A stretch of DNA of 64,000 bases from Ambrosia x helenae (GCA_030844895.1 CM061223.1:14333994-14397993); one strand, 5' to 3'; counted from the first letter of the stretch, positions 22,364 to 33,341 are shown. Notes: generated by a model from the letters alone, not told the origin. Made by a program: numbers and translations.

Positions 22364-22684
22364 ATTGTTCCAACACTTATAGCTCAGTTGGCTGAGGGTC
22401 TAAAAGTTTTTTATGGGAGGCTTGAGTTCAATTCTCATTAGTTACATTTGGAGGACACTGGTGGAGGGGAAGTGAGGGATGACCCAGCCATTGGCTTGGA
22501 TTCGAGTCCTGTTCCTGACCGGTTTTACCGACTATTTCACCGTCGTGCCTTCGGGCGGGTGAGTGGTCGGGTTTTCCCGGGAATTGGTGGCAATTGGTGG
22601 CACGGGTACTCTCGAATACCTGATTCGCTAAAAGGGTGCCCAAGAGTACTCAGAATTGATTCGTGTTGGCCGTTTAAAAAAAAA
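22364..22684 (+). mobile_element. tRNA-derived SINE (321 bp)
   Basis: The tRNA-like head has A box TAGCTCAGTTGGCTGAG and B box GAGTTCAATTCTC, followed by a tRNA-unrelated body and an A tail at about 22673-22685. The TSD agaattgacaaat occurs at 22351-22363 and 22685-22697. Confidence 0.82.
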
Positions 22685-22913
22685 AGAATTGACAAATGTT
22701 TCATTTATTAGGGAAAAAAGGAATATTATAACAATACAATTCGAAATGTAATTTAATTAATTCACATTTAAGAGGGTGTTAGAAATGGTGGAGTGGGGTT
22801 TAAGGGTCAAAGAGATAGCACTTTGAGTATATGTGTTTACCATATGGTGGTGGAGTCATTTTCAAGAAAGATGATTAAAGTGGAGTGTTTTTTAATGTTC
22901 TATAATTTAAACA

Positions 22914-23525
22914 TCTATACCTATACCTATAATAAACCAAAGCTATTTTAATGACATGTCACTCAAAGAGGGTATTCTCTTCATTGAGTGTGCCATGTGT
23001 CATCCTATGTGGCAAGACCTTTATTTTAGGAAAATAATAATTTAAAATTTAAAAACAAAATTAGATTTTTATCTCTAATGTTTTCTCCCATAACTTTTAA
23101 ACGTTAATATCTTTTATATACGAGATTTTTTAAAGAAAAAAAATTACACCAAATTAACGTGCGTTTTATTATCTTTCCAACGGGTACCATAGTGCTATAT
23201 AAAAAACGGAGAAAAAAACGACTATTTTTTTTGTAACCGGACAGGTATTGTGTCAGGTTTGGAATTAGTTTAAAAAAAAATTGTGGGTTTGGTTCGGGCC
23301 TGGGATTAGGTGATACCCGACCCAATTACCCTTTTATTATATTAGAATATGATAACTTATGGCAGAGATTTGTTTAATAATAATAATAATAATAATAGTA
23401 ATAATAATAATAATAATAATATTAATCATATATTGGCAGATGTCATTTTCATAGTTTAGATACTTCTAATTTTATTCACTTTACTTAGATTTCTCAACCC
23501 GGGACGCTCCCGGGGTATAAACTAG
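22914..23525 (+). mobile_element. Non-autonomous Helitron (612 bp)
   Basis: The 5' terminus TCTATACCTATACC follows an A. The 3' terminus has a GC hairpin CCCGGGACGCTCCCGGGG, then TATAAACTAG, followed by T. Helitrons insert between A and T, start with TC and end CTRR after a hairpin, so all diagnostic ends are present. No Rep/helicase sequence. Contains an (AAT)n microsatellite at about 23373-23425. Confidence 0.85.
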
Positions 23526-23984
23526 TTTGATAAATAAATAATTTAAGGATGATTAGAATTAGGCTATCTAGCTCTAAGTTTTTTTAATTAGAGGTTATTT
23601 AAGTAATTAAACTACTCTTTGGTTTAAGTGTATCCAAATTCGTTAATAGTGCATCGAAAAAATGGACTTTTTTAATAATCACTTTCTTTAAACAACCAAA
23701 GTCACAACCTCCTATACTAACGACAATGAGCTAGGACAACAAACTACAAACAAAACAGTTACAACAGAAAATCTCTACACTTTAACCAATCTATATTTAG
23801 CTTTTTTAACTCTACTTTTCACCCATAAGAAGTTTAATGCATTGACAGCACCGAAAATATTTTTCTCTAGAAATAAAAGTTAAACATATTTTGCTTGTAA
23901 ATATTTTGAAATCATTATTTAAAATAATATTTTTTTTTGAAATAATAAATAAATCAGAAGTTACTAAAAGAGAAAAAAATATAT
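23526..23984. other. AT-rich intergenic DNA
   Basis: Low-complexity AT-rich stretch between the Helitron and the Copia insertion. No gene or repeat terminus recognised. Confidence 0.5.
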
Positions 23985-23989
23985 ATATT

Positions 23990-24133
23990 TAATAGATAAT
24001 GTATTTATAGTATTGATTTGTAATTTGAATATGTTTCCTTATCACTTTGTAATCATCCCTAAATTAAGGGATTGTAGTTATTATATAATGGGAACCCCTA
24101 GAGGGAGAGGGATCAAGGATCCTCTTGTTTACA
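23990..24133 (+). repeat. 5' LTR of the TA...CA Copia (144 bp)
   Basis: Identical by eye to 28722-28865. The TSD atatt abuts its first base, which fixes the start at T of TAATAG. Confidence 0.93.
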
Positions 24134-24147
24134 TGGTATCAAGAGTC
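24134..24147 (+). other. Primer-binding site of the TA...CA Copia
   Basis: TGGTATCAAGAGTC starts immediately after the LTR. It matches the initiator-Met-tRNA site TGGTATCAGAG with one extra A. Confidence 0.8.
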
Positions 24148-24351
24148 CCAGGCCTAAACCCTAGAAACCTGGTCGCCGGCAGCCTCCTCATTCGCTGCTG
24201 ACCATCCTTCGATCCTCCATCTTCTACCTTCTATACTTATCACCTTCCCTCATAATTCTAACCCTCCCCTCTGCGAACCTTCTTTACCCCATAATACTCA
24301 CCATTCTTACTGTCCAAACTCCTTACCTCTCTTATTTCTTCATCGCACACC

Positions 24352-27231
24352 ATGGAAAAGATCCACCCTGCCATTACCGTCTCCAACATCACCAATTTCA
24401 TACCAATAAAACTTGAGTTTGATACGGCTCATTGGCCATCATGGTCTGAGTTGTTTAAAATTCACTGTAAGGCCTACCAAGTTTATGATCATCTCCTCCC
24501 ACGCCAAACACCACCACCACCACCTCCACCCACCGACAAAGACAAAACCACCGGCCCTTCCACCACCACCGACGAGGCTTGGGAACGCATCGATTCCATA
24601 GTCCTTCAATGGATGTATGGAACGATATCTCAAGATCTCGTTCATACCGTCATCCAACCCGGCCAAAATAAAACTGCCTATGAAGCATGGACATCTCTTG
24701 AAAATCTCTTCCAAGATAACAAGAGTGCCCGTGCTATTCACCTTCGCCATAAATTCACCAATACCCGCCTTGAAAATTTTCAATCCATGAACGTCTACTG
24801 TCAACAACTTAAAACTTTAGCCGACCAACTCGCAAGCGTGGGACATCCCATTGATAATGATGATCTTGTGTTACAGCTTATTGCAGGTCTCACTGAACAG
24901 TATGAAAGTATTGGGACTATTTTGCAGGGACAGGAACCGCTACCGCCTTTCTACAAGGCTCGCTCGAAATTGTGTATGGTAGAATCACAGAAAGCGGAAC
25001 AAGCCCTCCACTCTTCTCAACGAGCCGGGACAGCACTAAACACCACTACTCGGTCCGCCCCCTCGCAGCCATCTTCTGAACCAACATCACAATATCGCGG
25101 GCGAGGCCGTGCTCGTGGCAGAGGCCGCGGGCGTCAAGCATGGGGCCGCGGCAGAGGACAGCAGCCGCCCAACAGTTGGTCTCCTGGTTACCCACCTTAT
25201 TGGGCTCCTCCATACTATGGCCAGTGGCCCAATCCACCTCCACAGTATCCGCTACAACCATATTATCCCTCACCATGGGCTGCACCCCCTTGTCCATATC
25301 CCACGGCCCAATCAAGTGCTGCATCACGGCCCAACAACAGCAGCGGTTCAGGTTTATTGGGCTCCAAACCTTCCCAGGCCCATCATACTGCGTATACACC
25401 GACAGACATTGATCAAGCACTCAACGCGATGTCGTTGAATAATTCACAAGAACCTGCAGGCTATATGGACACTGGTGCTACAGGTAACATGTCTAACTCT
25501 TCTGTTGATTACGAGTTTTTTTCTAATAATAGCATGGGGCAACAAATCATCGTTGGTGATGGTTCAACCATTCCGGTACTTGGATATGGCAACAAAACCT
25601 TACCACCACCCTACCCACCCTTTGTCCTCAAAAATGTCCTATATGCCCCAAAATTACTTAAAAATTTAATCTCAGTTCGTCGGTTCACTACCGACAATTG
25701 GGTTTCTGTCGAATTTGACCCATTTGGTTTTCTTGTGAAGGATTACAAGAGCCGGATCCCTATCCTCCGGTGCAACAGCAGCGGTGATCTATATCCCCTC
25801 GTGCTCGGGCCCGGAACTACCACCTTCCCAACAACTTTTGCTGCTATCACCTCAACCATTTGGCACCAACGCCTTGGTCACCCAGGCCGGGCACCTTTAC
25901 AGTCTTTGAAGTCAAATTGTTCTGTTGAATTTTCTCATTTTAATAATAAACTTTGTCAATCTTGTGTACTTGGCAAAAGTATTAGACTGCCCTTTGCCAG
26001 TTCTAATACTCGTATTTTTAATCCATTTGATTTGATTCATAGTGACTTGTGGACTTCTCCCATTTTAAGTTCTGGTAGTCATAGATATTATATTTTATTT
26101 CTTGATGATGTTAGCAATTTTCTGTGGACATACCCACTATCAAACAAATCCCAAGTTTATCAAACCTTTTGTCACTTTCATAAACAAATAACCACTCAAT
26201 TTCAACAACCAATTAAAACATTCCAATGTGACAACGGCACTGAATACATCAACAACTCCTTCCAAACTTTCTTTTCCACACATGGCATCCTTTTCAGACG
26301 ATCGTGTCCCCACACATCGTCTCAAAACGGAAAGGCGGAGCGTATGATTCGTACCATAAACAACATGATCCGCACCCTTCTCACCCATGCCTCCCTACCC
26401 AACACTTTTTGGGATCATGCACTCGAAACCGTCACATACCTCCTAAACATCCTTCCCGTTAAACATCTACAAGATAAAACCCCCACAGAATTGCTATATC
26501 ATCGCACCCCATCATATGACCACCTACGTGTCTTTGGTTGCCTATGTTACCCGCTAACACCCTCCACTACCATCCACAAACTTGATCCACGCTCCGCTCC
26601 GTGTGTATTTTTGGGTTACCCGCCTACACACCGTGGATACAAATGCTTCAACCTACAAACCAAACAATTCATCATCTCTCGACACGTTGCTTTCGATGAG
26701 ACTACCTTCCCATTTGCAAACACCATTCATCCAACCCCCAACTATGACTTCTTGTCTGTGTTCCCACCTTCTCTATGGCCCACGGTAGACTCTCTTAATG
26801 AAACCCACCCTTCGGCCCAAACTTCACCTCAGCCCACTCCCATTAACTCACCTGGCCCAACTCCTAGCCCCACTCACATCAGCCCGCCTCACTCACCTCC
26901 CTCACCTCACTCTCCACAATCAACAGTCCACTCCACCACATGTGACCAGCCCACATCCTCGGCCCAACCCCCACACCATACGGCCCAACCTGTTAACTCG
27001 CCCCCTCCCAACCAGCCCATACCTCAGCCTCCGCCCCAATCCTCTCCAGCCCAAAACAACCAACCCGCCCCTCCGGTTCAAACCCAAACCACTGCCCGTA
27101 CCATGCGCACCCGCGCCATGGACGGGATTTCGAAGCCCAAACATCGTCTTAACCTAAATGTCTCCACCATCGTTCCCATACCCAAAACCCAACCGATGCC
27201 TTATCCATACCGGAATGGCACAACGCCATGA
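24352..27231 (+). CDS. Copia Gag-protease-integrase frame (959 aa)
   Basis: Gag covers about residues 1-330 (UBN2-type retrotransposon Gag), with a Pro-rich stretch and an RG-rich tail in place of a zinc knuckle. The protease motif DTGA is at 373. The integrase zinc domain has H505/H509 and C535/C538. The catalytic triad D565, D627, E663 has D-D35-E spacing. A long Pro/Ser/Thr/Gln-rich linker follows. The frame ends at 27231 after NGTTP, where the RT should follow in the same frame; related Copia elements have one continuous polyprotein. A one-base shift just upstream (about 27180) therefore separates RT from this frame. The start is the first ATG after the leader. Confidence 0.9.
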   Translation: MEKIHPAITVSNITNFIPIKLEFDTAHWPSWSELFKIHCKAYQVYDHLLPRQTPPPPPPPTDKDKTTGPSTTTDEAWERIDSIVLQWMYGTISQDLVHTVIQPGQNKTAYEAWTSLENLFQDNKSARAIHLRHKFTNTRLENFQSMNVYCQQLKTLADQLASVGHPIDNDDLVLQLIAGLTEQYESIGTILQGQEPLPPFYKARSKLCMVESQKAEQALHSSQRAGTALNTTTRSAPSQPSSEPTSQYRGRGRARGRGRGRQAWGRGRGQQPPNSWSPGYPPYWAPPYYGQWPNPPPQYPLQPYYPSPWAAPPCPYPTAQSSAASRPNNSSGSGLLGSKPSQAHHTAYTPTDIDQALNAMSLNNSQEPAGYMDTGATGNMSNSSVDYEFFSNNSMGQQIIVGDGSTIPVLGYGNKTLPPPYPPFVLKNVLYAPKLLKNLISVRRFTTDNWVSVEFDPFGFLVKDYKSRIPILRCNSSGDLYPLVLGPGTTTFPTTFAAITSTIWHQRLGHPGRAPLQSLKSNCSVEFSHFNNKLCQSCVLGKSIRLPFASSNTRIFNPFDLIHSDLWTSPILSSGSHRYYILFLDDVSNFLWTYPLSNKSQVYQTFCHFHKQITTQFQQPIKTFQCDNGTEYINNSFQTFFSTHGILFRRSCPHTSSQNGKAERMIRTINNMIRTLLTHASLPNTFWDHALETVTYLLNILPVKHLQDKTPTELLYHRTPSYDHLRVFGCLCYPLTPSTTIHKLDPRSAPCVFLGYPPTHRGYKCFNLQTKQFIISRHVAFDETTFPFANTIHPTPNYDFLSVFPPSLWPTVDSLNETHPSAQTSPQPTPINSPGPTPSPTHISPPHSPPSPHSPQSTVHSTTCDQPTSSAQPPHHTAQPVNSPPPNQPIPQPPPQSSPAQNNQPAPPVQTQTTARTMRTRAMDGISKPKHRLNLNVSTIVPIPKTQPMPYPYRNGTTP

Positions 27232-28721
27232 CCAACGAATACCATGATCTTATAAAGAATGAGACTTGGGAATTAACACCAAGGTTACCAAACATGAATG
27301 TAATACGGAGCATGTGGTTATTTAAGCACAAGTTTAAATCTGATGGGTCTTTGGAACGATACAAGGCGCGGTTAGTTTGTGATGGTCGTCTTCAACAGGT
27401 CGGGGTTGACTGTGGTGAAACTTTTAGCCCGGTTGTTAAGCCGGGCACAATACGTACAGTGCTAACTATTGCTCTCTCTCAGTCTTGGAAGATACATCAA
27501 TTAGACGTTACGAATGCTTTTCTTCATGGGCATTTGAATGAGACAGTCTACATGTACCAGCCTATGGGATTTCGGGATAAAAACTTCCCCGATCATGTTT
27601 GTCGTTTGAAAAAGTCTTTATATGGGTTGAAACAAGCACCACGGGCATGGTATCAACGATTCACAGATTTTGTTCTCACTTTGGGGTTTGTTCAGAGTCG
27701 GTGTGACGCTTCATTATTTACATATCACCAGGGTTCACAGGTTGCATATTTGCTTTTATACGTTGACGATATTATACTCGTCACATCTACAGATTCCCTT
27801 CGGGCCACGCTGATGTCTCATCTTTCTGCCGAGTTCGCAATGAAAGATCTCGGTCCTCTCAGCTTCTTTCTTGGTATTGCCGTGACTCAACACAAAAACT
27901 CTATGTTTCTCTCTCAACATGCTTATGCTCAGGAGATCGTTGAACGAGCAGGCATGTCCTCATGTAAACCTGTTCACACACCGGTTGACACGAACAGTAA
28001 ACTCGGCCGCGAGTCGGGTGAAGATTTTCATGACCCAACTTTATATCGCAGTCTTGCAGGTGCTCTTCAATACTTGACTTTTACTCGCCCCGACATCAGT
28101 TATGCAGTCCAGCAGATTTGTATTCACATGCATGCTCCCAAGACGGACCACTGGAATGCTCTTAAACGCATAATTCGCTACATTCAAGGAACTGCTACTT
28201 ACGGCCTTACACTTGGTTCCTCACCCAAACCGCGTTTAATCGCATATACTGATGCTGACTAGGCTGGCTGTCCTGACACACGTCGTTCAACTAGTGGATT
28301 TTGTGTTTATTATGGCGATAATCTCATCTCCTGGTCTTCAAAAAGACAAGCTACTATCTCCCGCTCCAGTGCTGAAGCTGAATACAGGGGCGTTGCAAAT
28401 GTCGTTGCTGAAGTGTGCTGGCTACGAAACTTACTCCTTGAACTTCAGCGACCTCTGACCTGTGCCACTCTCGTGTATTGTGATAACGTTAGTGCTATTT
28501 ATCTGTCTGGCAACCCGGTCCAACATCAACGCACCAAACACATCGAGCTGGATATCCACTTTGTTCGAGAGAAAGTTCAGAAAGGCGAAGTCCGCGTACT
28601 ACATGTGCCGTCACGATACCAGATTGCAGACATCTTTACCAAAGGCTTACCACGGATACTCTTTGAAGATTTTCGTTCCAGTCTAAACCTTCGATCACCT
28701 CCGGCTTCGACTGCGGGGGTG
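27228..28721 (+). pseudogene. Copia RT-RNase H, frameshifted and with in-frame stop
   Basis: The RT starts in another frame than the integrase; the conserved lead-in PEWHNAM lies just before the ATG at 27228. Motifs KARLV, QLDVTNAFLHG, LYGLKQAPRAWY and YVDD (residues 178-181) are intact. A TAG at 28260-28262 interrupts RNase H directly after YTDAD, where the family has tryptophan. The same frame continues with AGCPDTRRSTSG, SAEAEYR and KHIELDIHF, ending just before the 3' LTR at about 28724. Separate open pieces run 27228-28262 and 28413-28724. Confidence 0.9.
28708..28721 (+). other. Polypurine tract of the TA...CA Copia
   Basis: tcgactgcgggggtg sits directly before the 3' LTR; the purine-rich gcgggggtg is the likely plus-strand primer. 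Confidence 0.6.
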
Positions 28722-28865
28722 TAATAGATAATGTATTTATAGTATTGATTTGTAATTTGAATATGTTTCCTTATCACTTTGTAATCATCCCTAAATTAAG
28801 GGATTGTAGTTATTATATAATGGGAACCCCTAGAGGGAGAGGGATCAAGGATCCTCTTGTTTACA
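28722..28865 (+). repeat. 3' LTR of the TA...CA Copia (144 bp)
   Basis: Identical by eye to the 5' LTR, and followed directly by the TSD atatt at 28866-28870. Confidence 0.93.
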
Positions 28866-29004
28866 ATATTGTACTACACTATTGTTTGATTTACAAGGGA
28901 AATGTTAATTTATCAATTAGTAAGTCATCTTATTAATATTCTTTGGTTTCTGTAATCCTGTCTAGCATATATTTGATCTTAATATCTAATCGTTTTTTAG
29001 GTCC

Positions 29005-31634
29005 TCAAGTCTTCAACCCATCTAGCTCCACTATTATAGTAGGAAAAGTATACAACCCATCTAGCTGAGAAACCCCCGCGGACTGCGCGTTCAGATCCGC
29101 GCGTGATGCGCGAGATCCTCCTTCTTCGTTAGCCATCGCTGACGTTGCGTGCGCTGACGTTGCGCCCTCGTCAATCATTCTAGGCGCGAAATCACCTGTG
29201 TGCGCAAAGTTGTCTGTATGCGCAAAGTCTTCCGCGTGCGCGTTATCGCCAGTAGGTTGCACAGACGCTTCAGACTCGTGCACGTCTTCTTCTGTGGGCT
29301 ACGCTGGCGCTTCAGACTCAATGACAAAGTCTGTCCGTGCGCTCTCTTCAGTATTAGTGCGGGACACGTAATCCTTCCAATCATACTCTTCCGTCTCTTT
29401 GAACTTTACGTCCCCGTCTCGAACTATGTGTACCCGTCCATTGCTCGGGTCAAACATCTGATGCGTATTCTCTCCCGTTTCCGGCTGAGAACCCATGTAC
29501 ACCATTAGCAAGCTTCTATCATCCAACTTCTTCTGTCCAGGTGTTAAGATTTTAACAAACCCTACACACCCGAACACTTTAATATATGAAAGATATGGTT
29601 TCCTTCCCTTAAGCTTTTCATAGGGCGTTAAGTCTTGCAATGCCTTCGTTGGAGAGCGATTCAACAAATAAACCGAGTGCATGATTGCTTCTCCCCAAAA
29701 GACTTGTGGTACGGACATGGCCTTTAGGATGCTTCGAGTAGTACCGATTATTGTGCGATTTCGTCTTTCAACTACCCCGTTTTGTTGAGGGGTATAAGGA
29801 GCCATGTATTGCCTTGCAATTCCTCTTTCCTTACAGAAATCTCCTAGTACATGCGATGTGAACTCTCCTCCATTATCGGTTCTCAAGGTTTTTAGGCTTG
29901 TCCTAAGTTTCCTCTCCACTCCTTTGATGAACTCGATTAGAATTCCAGGAACTTGGTCTTTGGTTTTCACCATGTAAGCCCACATAAACCTGCTGTAATA
30001 ATCTACAATCAATAGCATGTACCGGTTTCCTGCTTAAGTCATTGGTGAGATGGCTCCGCATAGATCGGCATAGAGTAGCTCAAGCGGCTTTGACGCATGA
30101 TATTTGACTTCCTTTGGAAAAGCTCCCCTTGTTTGCTTTCCTATCACACATGCGTCACATATTGCGGATGGTCTCTTGATGAATGGTAGCCCAATCGAGA
30201 TTCTTGATAGCGCCCTCAGCGCATCAAAATTAAGATAACCGAGTCTGGCGTGCCAAAGCCAACACTCGTCATGCATGTTAACCTGTAAACAGACTGGCGC
30301 AACAACTTTTAGGTTAATCTTATAAAAACGATTGGTTGAACGAGGTACCTTCATTAGAACCGATCAGTTTGGTTCAAACATCCACAATATGCCATGCTCG
30401 ATCGTTATTTTGTGTCCTGACTCGTCCATTTGCCCGACACTGATTATGTTATTCTTTAGCGAAGGTATGTAGTAGACATCCTTCAAGATCCGCTGCTTAC
30501 CCGACTTGCCTTCTAGGATAATTGTGCCGCGGCCTCTGATCTCCACGCATGAACCATCTCCGAACCGAACCTTACCTTTTATCCGGTTGTCTAAACTCGA
30601 AAACCAATCCTTGTTTCCCGTCATATGATTGCTCGCCCCGTTATCGAGAAACCAAGTGTTGTTTTCTCGCGGACTCTCATCATACTTCTTCAAGTCAACT
30701 CAGTCTTCATTCAAGTACACTCCTTCATGGGTTGCCATATAGAGCACCGGTCCGTCGTCAAGGGTGAGATTATTTTCTTCGGTTTTGTTTCGGGTAGGGC
30801 AATTGCTTGAAAAGTGGCCCAACTCGTCACATCGGAAACACTTAAGTTTCAAACGATCCTTTGTTGCCTTACGTGACCCGAACCTCTGCCTCTACCTCTT
30901 CCTTTACCCTTTTGTGAAGATGAACCTTCGGCTGACGCTCCTCTTCCGCAGCCGAAGCTCTTTCCCTGCTTCTTCTTGGCTTCCCACTCCTCGTATGTAA
31001 GAAGAAGATGTTCATGCTTCGTGGTTTGATTATCTTCGGACCCTATCCTCTCTTCGTAGGCCTTAAGACGTCCAATCACGTCGTCAAACGTGACTGTTTT
31101 AAGATCGATCACCTGCTCGAGTGACGCGACCATGTGAATAAACTTCTTCGGCAATCCGTTTAAGAACCTCTTGACAAGCTTTGATTCTTCTATTCTTTCT
31201 CCGAGTGTTGATGATTTAGAGGCAATACTTGCAATTTTGCATGAGAATTCGTCCACCGAACTGGTCTCTTTCATCTTTAGGTTTTAGAATTCGGACATCA
31301 AGGTTTGAAGCCGCGCCTCCTTCACTCGCTCGGCTCCTTGGTGTCGGTTTTTAATTGCTTCCCACATCTCCTTGGCCATAGTCAGGTTTCCGATCTGGAG
31401 CACCAAATCTTCGGGTATTCCTTGGAATAGAAGTGCTATTGCAATGTTGTTTTTCTTCGCGTTAGCATTTTTCTCCGGTTCTATCATCTCCCAAACACTG
31501 TTAACGTTCAGGATTACCTTCATCTTCATCGCCCAAACCGTATAGTTCACCGGAGTTAACAGTGGGATTTGGAGAGATGTCGTGTTGTGGTCTTTGGCTG
31601 TAACGATCTGTCGATTAGCATCGTCTCCCATTGT
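29005..31634 (-). pseudogene. Copia Gag-protease-integrase pseudogene
   Basis: Probable start MGDDANRQ at about 31634. Gag is broken by a TAA just before 31274 and again near 30849. A CX2CX4HX4C knuckle (CFRCDELGHFSSNC) lies at about 30830-30780. The protease DNGAS motif is in the 30693-30364 block. The integrase zinc region (HARLGY...CDACVIGK) is at 30354-30034 and the core (DYYSRFMW, RTDNGGEF, NGVVERRNRT) at 30018-29299. At least five stops or shifts separate these blocks. The C-terminal tail (29283-29005) is Ala/Glu/Asp-rich and ends where the deletion starts. This is an old, non-functional copy. Confidence 0.88.
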
Positions 31635-31794
31635 AAACGATTTATGCACGACACGTCTTCTTCTGCCGCAGCCTGCTTCCGATCAGACTAAACCCGTCGC
31701 TAAGATTCTTCCGATCGCAAATCACTTTTGTCAATCGGTTCTTGTCTAGCCGGACTTGCTGATCGTTATCGACCGTATTGTTACCCAACCCTGA

Positions 31795-31806
31795 GCTCTG
31801 ATACCA
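31795..31806 (-). other. Primer-binding site (initiator Met-tRNA) of the decayed Copia
   Basis: TGGTATCAGAGC on the minus strand, a perfect match to the usual plant site, two bases inside the LTR. Confidence 0.88.
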
Positions 31807-31808
31807 AT

Positions 31809-32029
31809 TGTTAGAAATCGGTATCAAAGACCCACACGAATTAAGCCAAACTTATTTCTTATTATTTTATCTATTTATAAGCCTTTATTCCTTGTCCACC
31901 AAGGAACTATAGTAATCTAGAAACTTTTTTTGACTTCAACTAGGAAATCTATCTCTAAAACCTAGATTACAAGATTAACAACTAAGTCCTTCTAGTTACC
32001 AAACCTTGCATTACAAGATTAATTTATCA
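31809..32029 (-). repeat. 5' LTR of the decayed Copia (221 bp)
   Basis: On the plus strand it begins TGTTAGAAAT and ends TTATCA, giving TG...CA termini. A TATA box (TATAAATA, minus strand) is at 31872-31879. The right edge coincides with where homology to the second segment copy begins. Confidence 0.75.
31872..31879 (-). promoter_or_regulatory. TATA box of the decayed Copia LTR
   Basis: TATAAATA on the minus strand, inside the LTR and upstream of the primer site. Confidence 0.5.
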
Positions 32030-32077
32030 TGATATTCCGTATATCATTTTTAAGGGTAGTCAGTTAATATTTTTAAG

Positions 32078-32380
32078 GGAAATTGCAATTAAATACCTTA
32101 AACTATTGCTCGTTGGCCGATATCACCCCAACTATCACTTTGACTATCAATACTCTCAAGTCTCAACTTTACACTTTGTTTGTTATGTTACCCCATTTTC
32201 GAATTAGGGGCAAGTTCTGATAATGAGGAAGTTTTTGCATGTTAGTTTGGGGGTGATATAGCAAACAAAGTGTAAACTTGGGACTTGGGAGTATTGGTAG
32301 TCAAACTCAAAGTGATAGTTAGGACTTAGGAGTGATATCGGCCAACAAACAATAGTTTAGAGTATTTATATCCAATTTCC
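32078..32380. mobile_element. Long-TIR MITE, shared by both segment copies
   Basis: Starts GGAAATTGCAATTAAATACC and ends with the inverted ...TATCCAATTTCC. Long inverted arms carry GTTGGCCGATATCAC near both ends. Also present at 55653-56252. The TSD is degraded. Confidence 0.7.
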
Positions 32381-32412
32381 TTGTTTTCAAAAATTAATTG
32401 TAACAAAACTTA

Positions 32413-32648
32413 AGAAAAATATAACTTTTGTCGGTGCAACTATTTACCAATCGATTTGTCCCAAACTATAAAATCAGATAAAAAAAATATCACATTGTTC
32501 AAACATCATAAACCAAAACTTATAGTTGACGAAGTTAAAAAAAAAATCAAAAAGTTATATCTCGTGTGTATAAAAATGTTGAGATCAAATTTTGTTTTTC
32601 CTAGTTAATTTGATGCATAAGCTATTCTTTTTAGAAAAAAAAGTTATC

Positions 32649-32706
<58 letters not shown>

Positions 32707-33062
32707 CTTCTGAATGGTGGCCCACAACCCTAACTTGGATTAGCAATGCATAATCTTTAAATTTTATTTAATGGTATGGTCTACAAGCAATGATCATTTT
32801 AACTTCAGCTAATGTAACCAAAGCCAAATGAACTACTTCCTATTCATTTTTGCAGAAAATGATGCCATTTTCTCACCTTTGTATAATTAGAATAGATGGC
32901 AAATAGATACATCATTCAAGGCTAGAAAATAGGGAATTCATTTGGCTTTGGTTACATTAGCTGAAGTTAAAATGATCATTGCTTATAGACCATACCATCA
33001 AATAAAATTTAAAGATTATGCATTGCTAACCCAAGTTAGGGTTGTTGGCCTCCATTCAGAAG

Positions 33063-33108
<46 letters not shown>

Positions 33109-33341
33109 GATAACCTTTTTTCTAAAAATAATAGTTTATGCATCAAATTAACAAGGAAAAACAAAATTTGATCTCAACATATTTATACACACGAGATATA
33201 ACTTTTTGATTTTTTTTTTGACTTTTTCAACTATAAGTTTTGGTTTATGATGTTTGAACAATGTGATATTTTTTTATCTGATTTTATAGTTTGGAACAAA
33301 TCGATTGGTAAATAATTGCACCGACAAAAGTTATATTTTTC
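32413..33341. repeat. Foldback: about 410-bp inverted arms with (AT)n tracts
   Basis: 32413-32832 and 32938-33341 are near-perfect reverse complements around a spacer of about 105 bp. Each arm carries an (AT)n run (about 32650-32704 and 33067-33106). The spacer sequence (tcacctttgtataattag...) recurs just outside the right arm at 33341-33415, suggesting the structure grew from a duplication of flanking DNA. Also present in copy 2. Confidence 0.85.

Larger units (their letters stand above)
23985..28870 (+). mobile_element. Young Ty1/Copia element with non-canonical TA...CA LTRs
   Basis: The 144-bp LTRs (23990-24133 and 28722-28865) appear identical, flanked by the TSD atatt (23985-23989 and 28866-28870). 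Both LTRs start TAATAGATAA and end GTTTACA, so the termini are TA...CA, not TG...CA. A Met-tRNA-type primer site follows the 5' LTR and a G-rich polypurine tract precedes the 3' LTR. The 4.9-kb size, short LTRs and lack of a CCHC knuckle fit the Ale group. That group includes TARE1 of tomato, also described with LTRs starting TA. The coding region has two disabling changes despite the identical LTRs. Confidence 0.93.
29005..32029 (-). mobile_element. Decayed Ty1/Copia element (minus), RT region and 3' LTR deleted
   Basis: From right to left: 5' LTR (32029-31809), Met-tRNA primer site, Gag, zinc knuckle, protease and integrase, then it stops at about 29005 without RT, RNase H or the 3' LTR. 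The right edge is confirmed by the duplicated segment at 55605, which carries the flanking DNA without this element. Confidence 0.85.

Noticed and set aside
24439..25420. Antisense frames of about 122-124 codons opposite Copia Gag
   Set aside because: Shadows of the Pro/Gly-rich Gag coding strand with no independent domain.
27228..27231. ATGA overlap of the Copia stop and next start, like coupled termination-reinitiation or programmed frameshifting
   Set aside because: Related Copia elements use one continuous frame, and conserved RT lead-in residues lie upstream of the ATG in the second frame. A single-base shift explains it better.
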